From Leptospirales bacterium (GTDB lineage: Bacteria; Spirochaetota; Leptospiria; Leptospirales; Leptonemataceae), in the NCBI GenBank assembly GCA_019694655.1, contig JAIBBN010000001.1:186001-250000 (forward strand): a stretch of 64,000 nt of DNA. The letters run 5' to 3'. Under the pieces are notes generated by a model. It ran no database searches. It was not told the origin of the DNA and was given only the letters and a program-made list of their open reading frames with translations. The position numbers were made by a program, and so were the translations under genes. Below, one piece after another: positions 55,889 to 64,000 of the stretch (position 1 is its first letter; each line of letters begins with the position of its first letter).

Positions 55889-57415
55889 TCAGCCGGCAAA
55901 TGCCTCGATCGGTTCTTTGCGTCCCTTCAGTCGAATCAAGCCCAGCCGCGGCAATTTGCACTCCTCGTCGCCAAGACGCTGCAGCGCTTCGCGCGAAAGC
56001 AGGATGGGGACGCGCAATCTCTTGGTGGCCGACTCCAGTCGCGACGCTACGTTGACTACGTCGCCAATTACGGTATATTCCATCCGGAAGCTGGAGCCAA
56101 TGTTGCCAGCGACAACCATTCCACTGTGTATGCCGATGCCGTTATCAAGGACGCCAGATTGTTCGGCGCGCAATTCGGCGTTCAACGCTTCCAGCTCGCG
56201 TCGCATCGCTCGCGCCGCACGGAGCGCACGACTGGCGGCGTGCGGTTGGTCGCCCGGCGGGCCAAAGACCGCCAGAATCGCATCGCCAACGTACTTATTG
56301 ATCATTCCGCCCTGCTCGTGGATTGCCAGACTCATCCGCTCGAAATAGCGATTGAGCAGTTGAACCAGCGCCTGCGGGGGGATCGCCTCCGAGAGCGTGG
56401 TGAAACCGCGCAAATCACAAAACAAAACTGTCGCCTCGCGCAACTCGCCGCCGAGTTTCAAGGCGCCGCTAAGCGCCAGGTCGCGCACCGCCGGATCAAC
56501 CATCTTGCCAAAGGCGTCCCGCAACGTTTCCTTTTCCGCGAGTCCGGCGGCCATCTCATTTACGCTTTCGCCCAGGTCCCCCAGTTCATCGCGCGAGACT
56601 ACACTGACTCGGATGTCATAGACGCCGCTTCGAATCGCATCGGTTGCGGCGCGCAACTCTCGAAAGGCGCGATGATCGATGCGCGCCAGCGTTTGAGAGA
56701 GGATCCAGGCTACTGCGGTGGTCAGCGCCGCGACAGTCGCCGCCAGCAGCGGCATATTGCGTGCCGTAAAGGCTTGCAGCGCCGGCATGCTGGTATTGAA
56801 CAACAAGAATACCGGATAAAGGGTGATGGCTACATAAAGAATTGCAGCGCGCGTTTTTGCCGGAAAGCTGATGGCCCCTTCCACGCGCGACAGTCCGCCC
56901 GCGGGAAAGTAGCGCGGTATCAGGAAGCTACGGTTGATCAGCTCGAGACTGAAGTAAACAAAAACGAAGCAAAATAGCGTCGATAGCAATGACTCGATTC
57001 CAAAAAGAGTCATCAGCGTTGCCTTATTGGCGGCTCCGCTTAGCTGAATTTGCACCAGGACCAGAGCGCCGCCAAAGGCCCAGCCAATGCCGCCGATCGC
57101 GGCCGAAAAGAACGGTCCATTCAATATGCGCCGCGCAACGACCGCCGGCATCGTCGCTTCCTGGCTGGAAGAGCCCGGCGGCGGATACCGAAGCACCGGC
57201 AAAAAGTAAGCCATTGCCAGGGTGGTTGGCGTTGCAAAACTGATAATTGCAGCCCACGTCGGAAGCTGGCTGAGATTCTCGGCGACGCCACCCAGTAGCG
57301 CATAGGGAGCAATCAAGTTGTTCGCAACAATTACGATCAGATTGGCGCCGACTGCTGCAGCGGTGTAGATCAACGGCAGAACAAGTCGCGAAAGCGGTCG
57401 ACGATGTGCGCTCAT
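55889..57415 (-). CDS. Membrane adenylate cyclase (class III) with HAMP-like linker
   Basis: 508 residues. Six or so membrane segments (about 10-250) lead to a HAMP-like stretch (AATDAIRSGVYDIRVSVVSRDELGDLGESVNEMA) and a cyclase domain (about 320-500). Both metal Asp are present (VLFCDLRGFTTLSE; KYVGDAILAVFG), as is the transition-state pair GDVVNVASRLES. It should make cAMP in response to a membrane signal. It starts 55 bases before the SET-domain gene's end. An ATG at 57469 is an alternative. Confidence 0.88.
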   Translation of the reverse strand: MSAHRRPLSRLVLPLIYTAAAVGANLIVIVANNLIAPYALLGGVAENLSQLPTWAAIISFATPTTLAMAYFLPVLRYPPPGSSSQEATMPAVVARRILNGPFFSAAIGGIGWAFGGALVLVQIQLSGAANKATLMTLFGIESLLSTLFCFVFVYFSLELINRSFLIPRYFPAGGLSRVEGAISFPAKTRAAILYVAITLYPVFLLFNTSMPALQAFTARNMPLLAATVAALTTAVAWILSQTLARIDHRAFRELRAATDAIRSGVYDIRVSVVSRDELGDLGESVNEMAAGLAEKETLRDAFGKMVDPAVRDLALSGALKLGGELREATVLFCDLRGFTTLSEAIPPQALVQLLNRYFERMSLAIHEQGGMINKYVGDAILAVFGPPGDQPHAASRALRAARAMRRELEALNAELRAEQSGVLDNGIGIHSGMVVAGNIGSSFRMEYTVIGDVVNVASRLESATKRLRVPILLSREALQRLGDEECKLPRLGLIRLKGRKEPIEAFAG

Positions 57416-57470
57416 CCGTCGCTTGCTTGCGAAGGGCCCCGGTTCGTATGTAGAGGGCGCCTGCGGCAAC

Positions 57471-57953
57471 TTAGAGAATGGTCTGGCATCCTGGTCGGCA
57501 CTGGCAATGGATGCCTTCGCGCAATTTAGTGATTCCAGTTTTCAAATAGTCGCAAGTCAGCTCCTCATCAGCGCGAATCTCGCGCAGTGTCACTACGACG
57601 AGGGTTTCGGTGATCGTACAATTAGGTTCGCAGTTGTGATTGATCATGTCCACCCCGTCGTAGTAAACATCAGCCGGCTTGAGAATCGTGACCAGCTTGT
57701 TGTCGCGGATGATCAAATCAATGCACTGGCCAACGGTGCAAGGCGGATAGTCGACGCTGCCATCGCTTTTTATATCCAGCGCCGTTGTGACGCCCGCAGA
57801 GAGCGCGCCGAGCATTTTTCCGGCTGGCAAGTCGACGCGGGCAAAGAGTCCGCGTCCTATCTTCGTTTCCCTGGTATAAACCAGAGCATCGTCAGTGAAG
57901 TTGGGATAAACAGTATGTGCGTTTGCCGCGGCAGCGCCGGAATGAGTGGCCAT
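57471..57953 (-). CDS. Stand-alone SET-domain protein (putative lysine methyltransferase)
   Basis: 160 residues. The SET core is clear: TKIGRGLFARVDLPAGKM, the NHxCxPN block MINHNCEPNCTI, ADEELTCDYLKTG, and a C-terminal cysteine cluster CQCRPGCQTIL that resembles a post-SET zinc motif. SET proteins methylate lysines of proteins such as histone-like or ribosomal proteins. The bacterial target is unknown. The gene is immediately upstream of the cyclase on the same strand. Confidence 0.8.
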   Translation of the reverse strand: MATHSGAAAANAHTVYPNFTDDALVYTRETKIGRGLFARVDLPAGKMLGALSAGVTTALDIKSDGSVDYPPCTVGQCIDLIIRDNKLVTILKPADVYYDGVDMINHNCEPNCTITETLVVVTLREIRADEELTCDYLKTGITKLREGIHCQCRPGCQTIL

Positions 57954-58132
57954 GGAACCTCTGCCGCAGAGGCGGCAATTCAGCCGACCGTCACCGCAAG
58001 GCAGGCTATGTCAGCACAAAAAATGCGCTGAGCCAGTTCGAGTTTAGGGCAGGGACTGAATGCGTTCATATGGCGATCGATTCAAAGGGCGCATTTGCTG
58101 GCGTGATCTGGCGGAGCTAGGAGGTTGACGTT

Positions 58133-58504
58133 GTGGAGGACGGACAATCTCATCGCGCTCGGCTGGTGATCCTCAGCCCCAGGGGTTCGGGCGCGGAGCA
58201 GCGCCTGGCTATCCAGGGGCCGCCTCCACTGAGCCGACTGCTATCGACAGATATCGATCTTTCCCCGCGCAGCCAGAGCGCGCACCCCTTTCACAGCGCG
58301 GCGGATCGAATCTTGCGCCGCATGGCGCAGCTATTTGAGAATGTCGAAAATGGTGAGCTGTACCTGTCCGTCATGGAGTATGCCGAGGCGGAGGGGTCCT
58401 GCCAGTGGTTCAGGATTGCCGCTTCCCTCGGCGAGCCCCCGGAAGCATTGCAAGATGCGCCGAAATTCGGCGCACTACTGTCACTGGACACGGTGCAATG
58501 TTGA
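58133..58504 (+). CDS. Protein of unknown function
   Basis: 123 residues starting at GTG, with AGGAGG 8 bases upstream. No family, signal peptide or membrane segment seen. A helical C-terminal half (AADRILRRMAQLFENVENGE; LYLSVMEYAEAEGS). Confidence 0.5.
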   Translation: MEDGQSHRARLVILSPRGSGAEQRLAIQGPPPLSRLLSTDIDLSPRSQSAHPFHSAADRILRRMAQLFENVENGELYLSVMEYAEAEGSCQWFRIAASLGEPPEALQDAPKFGALLSLDTVQC

Positions 58505-58545
58505 ATCTGATGTCAGTTTGTGGCGTTGACTTCTTTGCTACGAGC

Positions 58546-58588
58546 GTGGTACGTACCACAAGATGTGGATATTCTATCCACATCTTGT
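58546..58588. promoter_or_regulatory. Paired palindromes upstream of glnA
   Basis: A perfect 14-base palindrome GTGGTACGTACCAC (58546-58559) overlaps by 2 bases a perfect 14-bp inverted repeat with a 3-base spacer (58558-58588: ACAAGATGTGGATA, TTC, TATCCACATCTTGT). They look like two operators or one hairpin, with TTGACT at 58526 just upstream as a possible -35. The region to glnA has no other gene except a possible leader. Confidence 0.6.
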
Positions 58589-58604
58589 ACGAAAAGAAGG
58601 CGCC

Positions 58605-58703
58605 ATGAGCCTTTCACTGGCATTTTGCGATAGCCGGGGCGCCGACGCCCGTCGCAGATGGCCGATCAGTCGCAATATTGCAGGTACAGACCTTGCAAAT
58701 TGA
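58605..58703 (+). CDS. Possible 32-residue leader peptide before glnA
   Basis: An ATG with AAGAAGG a few bases upstream opens a frame of 32 codons that ends 34 bases before glnA. It starts MSLSLAFCDSRG. No known family; it may be a leader peptide or chance. Confidence 0.3.
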   Translation: MSLSLAFCDSRGADARRRWPISRNIAGTDLAN

Positions 58704-58737
58704 ACGGCAATCTCTCCAGAGAAGGAGCTATCAAACA

Positions 58738-60165
58738 ATGGCAGGCATCCCACAAGACCCAAAAGAGCTGCTGAAATGGGCCCAGGCGGAAAAAGTCGAG
58801 TACGTCGACATTCGCTTCACAGATCTCTTTGGTCTAACCCACCACTATACTATGCCGCTGGACACCATCAGCGAAGAGGCCTTTAGCTACGGCATTGGTT
58901 TCGACGGATCCTCCGTCCGCTGCTGGAAAGGTATTCAGGAGTCGGACATGTTGAACCGACTCGATCCCCAATCGGCTTTCATCGATCCGTTCTTCGAAAA
59001 GAAGACGCTCAACGTATTCTCGGACATTTACGATCCGAAGACCGAGCAACCGTATGGACGCGATCCGCGCAGTATTTTGAAACGCGCCATCGCTTACATG
59101 AAAAGTACCGGCCTGGCCGATACCGCCTACTTCGGTCCGGAAGCGGAGTTCTTCATCTTCAGCGATGTTCGCTTTGATTCCGACAAGCAACACGGGTTCT
59201 ATCACGTAGATAGCGACAATGCCCGCTGGAACATGGGCCGCGACGAAGGTCCAAACCTCGGCTATAAGATGCGCGACAAGGGCGGCTACTTTCCAGTTCC
59301 GCCGAATGACCACTACCATGACCTTCGTGGCGAAGCGCTATGGCTGATGGAACAGGCCGGAATCGGTACCGAGAAGCACCACCATGAAGTGGCCAGCGCC
59401 GGCCAGGGCGAGATCAACCTGAAGATCGCCGATGCCCTGCAGCAAGCGGACAACATGATCAAGTATAAGTATATACTTAAGAATGTAGCTCGCCGCCGCG
59501 GTTACACTGTAACCTTCATGCCCAAGCCGGTATTTGGCGACAATGGCACCGGCATGCATTGCCACCAATCTTTGTGGAAAGATGGCAAGAACCTGTTTGC
59601 AGGTTCCGGCTATGCGAATATGAGCGACTTTGCCATGAACTATATTGGCGGAATCCTCAGCAACGGACCCTCGATCCTGGCCTTTACCAACCCGACAACC
59701 AATAGCTACAAGCGTCTGGTCCCGGGCTTTGAAGCGCCGGTGAACCTGGTCTATAGCGCTCGCAACCGTTCGGCTTCGATTCGCATTCCGATTGCTGTGA
59801 AGGGCGACAAGGCCCGCCGCATTGAGTTCCGCACTCCGGACGCTTCAAGTTGCGTCTATCTGGCCTTCTCGGCGATGATGATGGCTGGAATTGACGGCGT
59901 GCAGAAAGAGATCAACCCCGGCCCGCCGGCCGACTTTGATCTCTATGAGGCCACGCCAGAGCAAAAGGCGCAGTTGAAAGCCGTTCCGGCCAGCCTGGGC
60001 GAAGTGCTCAACGCTCTGGAAGGCAGCCATGAGTTCCTGAGTAAAGGCGATGTATTCGAGAAGGATCTGATCGAATCCTACATCGAGTACAAGCGCGGCG
60101 AAGTCACAGAGATGCAGAACAAGCGTCCGCATCCCTACGAGTTCGTCCTCTACTACGATTGCTGA
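58738..60165 (+). CDS. glnA: Glutamine synthetase, type I
   Basis: 475 residues. The start EVEYVDIRFTDLFG-like KVEYVDIRFTDLFGLTHHYT and FDGSSVRCWKGIQESDM, with FGPEAEFFIF, HHEVASAGQGEIN, GMHCHQSLW, NPTTNSYKRLVPGFEAP and RIPIAVKGDKARRIEFR are all typical. The adenylylation Tyr is at FDLYEATPEQ. It makes glutamine from glutamate and ammonia. Start ATG 58738 with GAAGGAG upstream. A strong terminator follows 26 bases after the stop. Confidence 0.95.
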   Translation: MAGIPQDPKELLKWAQAEKVEYVDIRFTDLFGLTHHYTMPLDTISEEAFSYGIGFDGSSVRCWKGIQESDMLNRLDPQSAFIDPFFEKKTLNVFSDIYDPKTEQPYGRDPRSILKRAIAYMKSTGLADTAYFGPEAEFFIFSDVRFDSDKQHGFYHVDSDNARWNMGRDEGPNLGYKMRDKGGYFPVPPNDHYHDLRGEALWLMEQAGIGTEKHHHEVASAGQGEINLKIADALQQADNMIKYKYILKNVARRRGYTVTFMPKPVFGDNGTGMHCHQSLWKDGKNLFAGSGYANMSDFAMNYIGGILSNGPSILAFTNPTTNSYKRLVPGFEAPVNLVYSARNRSASIRIPIAVKGDKARRIEFRTPDASSCVYLAFSAMMMAGIDGVQKEINPGPPADFDLYEATPEQKAQLKAVPASLGEVLNALEGSHEFLSKGDVFEKDLIESYIEYKRGEVTEMQNKRPHPYEFVLYYDC

Positions 60166-60191
60166 GAATCATCAGCCTTCGACTTGCGAAG

Positions 60192-60218
60192 ACCCGGCCG
60201 TTACGGCCGGGTTTTTTT
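60192..60218 (+). terminator. Rho-independent terminator of glnA
   Basis: A 9-bp stem (ACCCGGCCG and CGGCCGGGT, loop TTA) followed by a T-run. Confidence 0.9.
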
Positions 60219-60244
60219 GCGCCGTACTGGCGCGCGAAGTTGCG

Positions 60245-61213
60245 CTACTGCCAGGGCAAGGCGGCCCGCGTTTGCCAGTACTGTTCCGCTCGCTGGCCTG
60301 TCGCGGAAGCCAGCGCGCCAAGTTCTGGATCATGGCGAAATTGCAAGGCTTCAAGATTGGAGCGCAGCTGCATCGCAGTTGCCGCCCCCGAGAGCGCTAC
60401 GTCCACCCACGGCTGGCTGAGCACATAGGCCAGACCGATGGCATCGATGCCTGTTTCGCGCTCTGTCGCAAAAGCGCGAAGGTGCTCTATCGCATTTTGA
60501 TCCTCGGTCAACTGGTTTCGAGAGGTTAAGCGTCCGTTGGCGAGCCCCTCTTTGACAATCACCTGCATGCCGGCGGCGTGCGCTTCGGCCAGCGCCGGAC
60601 CGGCGGAGGTCTCAAGCAGATTGTAAGTCGCCTGTACCGAATCGAACAGCGGCCGACCATCAAAAGCAATCTGGCGAGCGCGGCGCAGCGTCTCGCTCTG
60701 TTCGACGCCAGATAGCGAAAGCCCGATGCGCAGCCCGTTCTGCTGCAACCCGCGCAAAAATCCGAGAATCTCCCGGTCTTCAAGAACGCCGCTTTGCAAT
60801 GTCGCCGAATGAATCTGATAGAGCTGCAGCCGGGGTCCCAGCCATGCGTTGCTCTCATTCCACTGCCGCCGCAAATTGTCGATGTTGTGTTCTTTGACTT
60901 CGTGGCGCTCAGGCTGCGGGCGCCAGTTGGCGGTGTAGATGTAACCCCACTTCGAAGAAACCAGGACGTCCGGACGATCGGAGCTCCGCAGCCAGCCGGC
61001 CAGAAATTCTTCAGCCCGGCCATAGGACCGTGCAGCGTCAAAGTGGCGTATGCCAGCCTGCCAGGCCAGGTCAAGCATCTGCCAGCAATGGCGGCGCATG
61101 TCTTCGACGCTGCTGGCGCCGGCAAAATCTTGCGCGTGGCCCAGGTTCATATATTCGGGACGGCCCAGGGCGGCGAGGCCAAGGCCAATGTCTGCGTTCA
61201 CTGCTGAAGGCAT
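60245..61213 (-). CDS. Aldo-keto reductase
   Basis: 322 residues: FDAARSYGRAEEF (catalytic Asp and Tyr), VSSKWGYIYTANW with the Lys, LYQIHSATL with the His, and LSGAATAMQLRSNLEAL. It differs from the Tas-like one at 54.8 kb in length. The start 61213 follows GGGAAG. Confidence 0.85.
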   Translation of the reverse strand: MPSAVNADIGLGLAALGRPEYMNLGHAQDFAGASSVEDMRRHCWQMLDLAWQAGIRHFDAARSYGRAEEFLAGWLRSSDRPDVLVSSKWGYIYTANWRPQPERHEVKEHNIDNLRRQWNESNAWLGPRLQLYQIHSATLQSGVLEDREILGFLRGLQQNGLRIGLSLSGVEQSETLRRARQIAFDGRPLFDSVQATYNLLETSAGPALAEAHAAGMQVIVKEGLANGRLTSRNQLTEDQNAIEHLRAFATERETGIDAIGLAYVLSQPWVDVALSGAATAMQLRSNLEALQFRHDPELGALASATGQRAEQYWQTRAALPWQ

Positions 61214-61271
61214 GAGCTTCCCGTCACGAATGCCGACGATGAGACGGCGCGCGCTCAGAAATTGGAAGTGA

Positions 61272-62060
61272 TCAAGGAAAGCGATCAACAAAGTGCGGCG
61301 CGGGGCCGGCCGCCGATCCCATCTCGATCAATTGAGCGGAGTTCTCCAGGTTTTGCGCGCCGGCTTCGGCCAGCAGAAAAGCGCGCACTGCGGCATCTGC
61401 GGGATTTGTGGGGACGTAGTTCAGAATCACATTGGCCACCCGGGCGGCAGGCAATTCGCTATCCAGCGTGGCTTTGAGCTCCACAATCAAAAACGGGACG
61501 CGACGATGCAGAAACTGAATCTGAGTGCCGGTGGATTGGTAGAAGCCATTGTTGCTCTTGAATGTGAGCAAACGAAACTCGCGAACATGGAACTCCCCGG
61601 CGGGAACGCTGATTTTCTGCGAGTAGATAATGTCGCCGCTTGCATCTTGCGGTCGTTCAATATAGCCAAAGTCGCCAGGACGAGCTACACGAATTCCTTC
61701 TCGGTCTAGCGGGTCGTCGGAATCTACATATTCGGCGCGGAGCACTCGCCCCTCGGCATCGCAATAGACATGGTAAGCGAATCCCTTCAGGCCCTGCGCC
61801 ATAAGCGGCGCGCTGATAAATTGCTGACTGAATTCAACTGTGCCATCGGCCGCAACCGATTCCACCCGGTAACGAATACGGCCGCCTTTAGAAAGCTCGT
61901 GAATGGCGTAATCGCCCGGTTGTGGCGTCGCGTGCACAGGAACCCAGTTAGGAACCGCTGCCGAAGTAATCAATGGGCGCAGCATGAAAGTCGGCAGACA
62001 GGCGCTGAAATGCCATGCCAGGGTGAGGATGATGGGCAACGACAGTGCAGGGCGAGACAT
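61272..62060 (-). CDS. Lipoprotein of unknown function
   Basis: 262 residues with lipobox-like AWHFSAC after a hydrophobic start. Strand-rich body (GGRIRYRVESVAADGTVEFS; VPAGEFHVREFRLLTF), no family. A helical segment ends the protein. It ends 59 bases upstream of the reductase start, so the two may be co-transcribed. Confidence 0.65.
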   Translation of the reverse strand: MSRPALSLPIILTLAWHFSACLPTFMLRPLITSAAVPNWVPVHATPQPGDYAIHELSKGGRIRYRVESVAADGTVEFSQQFISAPLMAQGLKGFAYHVYCDAEGRVLRAEYVDSDDPLDREGIRVARPGDFGYIERPQDASGDIIYSQKISVPAGEFHVREFRLLTFKSNNGFYQSTGTQIQFLHRRVPFLIVELKATLDSELPAARVANVILNYVPTNPADAAVRAFLLAEAGAQNLENSAQLIEMGSAAGPAPHFVDRFP

Positions 62061-62140
62061 GGCCGCTTATCGTCCGCCACGCGCTGCGCGTCGCATACTT
62101 TTTCCGCTGGCCATTGTAACGGCCAGATTCGCGACCTGAC

Positions 62141-63412
62141 TCAGCGCATTTCCGGCTGGCCGGTGCTTTCACGCACAATCGACCAGAGGTAGCCATCGCT
62201 GGCCACGCGCTTGCGCTGGCCATGGATGGCCTCCAAGGGCACATACGTGAAGTACGAGTTCCAGTAGCCGGCAAGAAAGCCGCTGCGGCCGCTCATGGCG
62301 CCATGAACCGCGTTTTGAGCCAGCATGATGCAGTAAACAGCGTCTTCGGCGCCAGCCGGCATGCTGCGTATACTGTAGCTTGGATCGATGTATTTGAGCG
62401 CAATCGGGACGTGCGCGCTGCGAAAGTGTTCGGCGATTTCCTCGCACAATAGTTTTCCAATATCGCCGTAGCGCTTGTTGCCGGAAGCATCGGCGCCCTG
62501 ATCGCTGAAGTGTTCCTGCCCGGCGCCCTCGGCGACGACTACCAGGGCATGGCCCTTGCGTTGCATGCGCGCTTCCAGAGCTTCCAGCAAACCGCCGGCG
62601 CCGTGCAGTCGAAAGGGCGCTTCGGGAATCAGACAGAAATTCACTTCCGTCGATGCAATGGCGGCATAGCTGGCAATGAAACCCGAATCGCGACCCATTA
62701 CCTTGACTACCACGATTCCATTGGGAGCGCCCTTTGCTTCGGCATGGGCGCCGCCCAGCACCTGTGCGGCCAATGTGACTGCCGTAGAAAATCCAAAGGT
62801 GCGACTGACAAAGGCGATGTCATTGTCGATGGTCTTGGGTACGGCGGCGACGGCAATCGACGAGCCGCGACGCCGCAGTTCTTCATCGAGCAGGTGAGCG
62901 CCGCGCAGCGTTCCATCGCCGCCGACCGTAAAAAGAATATTGATGCCGTTTTTCTCCAGAGTATCCGCCATGATACTCACATCCTGATGGCCGCGCGAGG
63001 ATCCCAGAATGGTGCCGCCTTGATTGTGGATGTTTTCCACATCGTGCAGCGTCAGCTCGCCTGGCGGATGCTTGCTGTCCGGAACCAGACCGGCGTAGCC
63101 GTAGCGGATGCCAAGAACCGACGGCAACCCGTATTGCAGGCGCAGCATGCGCACCATGCTTTGAATTACGTTGTTCAGTCCGGGGCACAAGCCGCCGCAG
63201 GTCACGATAGCGGCGCGCGTTCTGGCCGGATCGAAGTAAAGCTTGCGGCGCGGCCCGGCGTTTTCGAAGTACAGGGGACCTGGCTTGCGATCCGGACCGA
63301 GGGCGACTTCCAGCATGACGCCTTCCGCTTCGTCGATGAATTTTTCGATTTCCAGCGGAGAATCATAGCGGCATTCGCCAAGTCTTCGGACAGCCAGTTC
63401 GCTTTGCTCCAT
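62141..63412 (-). CDS. 6-phosphofructokinase with ATP-type signature
   Basis: 423 residues of the PfkA superfamily with TCGGLCPGLN, FTVGGDGTLRGA (Gly where pyrophosphate enzymes have Asp), VPKTIDNDIAF and MGRDSGFIASYAAI. Glycine in GGDGT with a Lys in PKTIDND is the pattern of the plant-, trypanosome- and bacterial long-type ATP enzymes. It would catalyse the committed glycolytic step. Its partner at 21.0 kb has the pyrophosphate pattern. Confidence 0.88.
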   Translation of the reverse strand: MEQSELAVRRLGECRYDSPLEIEKFIDEAEGVMLEVALGPDRKPGPLYFENAGPRRKLYFDPARTRAAIVTCGGLCPGLNNVIQSMVRMLRLQYGLPSVLGIRYGYAGLVPDSKHPPGELTLHDVENIHNQGGTILGSSRGHQDVSIMADTLEKNGINILFTVGGDGTLRGAHLLDEELRRRGSSIAVAAVPKTIDNDIAFVSRTFGFSTAVTLAAQVLGGAHAEAKGAPNGIVVVKVMGRDSGFIASYAAIASTEVNFCLIPEAPFRLHGAGGLLEALEARMQRKGHALVVVAEGAGQEHFSDQGADASGNKRYGDIGKLLCEEIAEHFRSAHVPIALKYIDPSYSIRSMPAGAEDAVYCIMLAQNAVHGAMSGRSGFLAGYWNSYFTYVPLEAIHGQRKRVASDGYLWSIVRESTGQPEMR

Positions 63413-63458
63413 GGTTCATTCTTGTCTTCGGCCTGAGCGGCAGGCAAGCGACATTAGC

Positions 63459-63470
63459 TGAGAGCTCTCA
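63459..63470. promoter_or_regulatory. Palindrome between divergent pfk and RND genes
   Basis: TGAGAGCTCTCA, a perfect 12-base palindrome in the intergenic region of two divergent genes; possible operator. Confidence 0.3.
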
Positions 63471-63596
63471 AGGTTCATAGCGGAAGATCGTCCGGAGCTA
63501 GTAGTTACGCGGACATTCAGCCGTAGGAATTGACAGGCCAAACAAGATAGCTGAACTGGCGCAGTTCAAGCGTTCCATGCGACGCCCCGGCAAGTC

Positions 63597-64000
63597 ATGA
63601 GCTTCATCATAGAGTATTTTTTGCAGCGCAGCATCTTTGTTAACCTGTGCACTTTTTTGATCATTGTGGTCGGAGGTTGGGTGGCCGTTGCCATGAACCG
63701 CGAGGCCTTTCCCAATGTGGACTTCGATCTGGTTACGGTCGCCACCATTTACCCCGGGGCGTCGCCAGAAGAAGTGGAAAAGCTGGTTACCAACGAGCTG
63801 GAAGACAGCATCAAAGAAGTCGATGGCATCGAAGAGTACCGATCCTACTCGGTGGAAAATCGCAGTACGCTGGTCATCAAGATCGATCCCGACGTCAGCG
63901 ATTCGCAAAAAGTCATTGATGACATACGCAGCGCCGTCGACCGCAGCGACGATTTGCCTGCCGATGCTGAGAAGCCGATCATTACCGAGATCACCACGGC
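63597..64000 (+). CDS. RND-family efflux permease, N-terminal part
   Basis: The frame runs off the right edge, giving about 134 residues. It starts [20 protein letters not shown], with one membrane segment, then [20 protein letters not shown] and [20 protein letters not shown], the AcrB-like porter start. It is a proton-driven exporter. No membrane-fusion gene precedes it. Confidence 0.9.
   Translation, partial: MSFIIEYFLQRSIFVNLCTFLIIVVGGWVAVAMNREAFPNVDFDLVTVATIYPGASPEEVEKLVTNELEDSIKEVDGIEEYRSYSVENRSTLVIKIDPDVSDSQKVIDDIRSAVDRSDDLPADAEKPIITEITT

Noticed and set aside
58605-58740. A sigma-54 promoter for glnA
   Set aside because: TGGCATTTTGC near 58618 lacks the required spacing between the GG and GC pairs.
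1-64000. tRNA, rRNA, CRISPR arrays or insertion sequences
   Set aside because: No cloverleaf, rRNA-like block, regular direct repeats or transposase was seen by eye; a tRNAscan or ISfinder search would settle it.

Overview
The window looks like chromosomal DNA from a spirochaete of the order Leptospirales with a fairly high G+C content, judged by eye to be well above that of Leptospira itself. The lineage evidence is a block of flhF, flhG, a small membrane protein and fliA; two tandem spirochaetal FlaB-type flagellins preceded by a FlaG-like gene; a lipoprotein ending in a DUF1554 (Len/endostatin-like) domain; many small lipoproteins with loose spirochaetal lipoboxes; and a 7TMR-DISM sensor. 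The genus is not identified. No rRNA, tRNA, CRISPR array, transposase or prophage was seen, so this is ordinary chromosome with one lipoprotein-rich accessory stretch.

Layout. 1-2.9 kb: the end of a formylglycine-generating-enzyme-like protein, a SCO copper chaperone, a YHS-domain protein, and a MaoC/MarR pair that share an operator. 3.0-11.4 kb: a four-gene operon that appears to encode de novo ether-lipid synthesis. Its genes are a HAD-IB phosphatase, a LarA-like protein, a fatty acyl-CoA reductase fused to a PlsC acyltransferase, and an alkylglycerone-phosphate synthase fused to a DHRS7-like reductase. 11.4-22.2 kb: a diguanylate cyclase, a UbiB-like kinase, an acyl-CoA dehydrogenase, etfB-etfA, a LolA-like carrier, an unknown protein and a phosphofructokinase with pyrophosphate-type residues. 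22.3-29 kb: exported proteins, including four TRL-like lipoproteins, a CsgG/LpoB-like lipoprotein with TPR-like repeats, and three tiny lipoproteins that share a cysteine motif. 29-30.9 kb: class I aldolase and a lipoprotein. 31-38.7 kb: flagellar genes. 38.7-48.9 kb: the Calx-beta/DUF1554 lipoprotein, dienoyl-CoA isomerase, a 7TMR-DISM pseudo-cyclase, gmhA, a ROK protein, a vWA-FHA protein and a YheT hydrolase. 49-64 kb: thiG-thiH, an O-antigen ligase-like protein, a secernin-like peptidase, two aldo-keto reductases, an adenylate cyclase, a SET-domain protein, glnA, an ATP-type phosphofructokinase, and the start of an RND transporter.

How the genes fit together. Acyl-CoA dehydrogenase, ETF and dienoyl-CoA isomerase fit beta-oxidation of long-chain, including unsaturated, fatty acids. 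Two phosphofructokinases with opposite phosphoryl-donor signatures and a class I aldolase cover upper glycolysis. The most interesting region is the ether-lipid operon. It places bacterial counterparts of the animal peroxisomal enzymes FAR1, an acyltransferase, AGPS and a DHRS7B/PexRAP-like reductase next to one another as two bifunctional fusions, with two further genes of unknown role. All calls come from reading the sequence; no database search was run.
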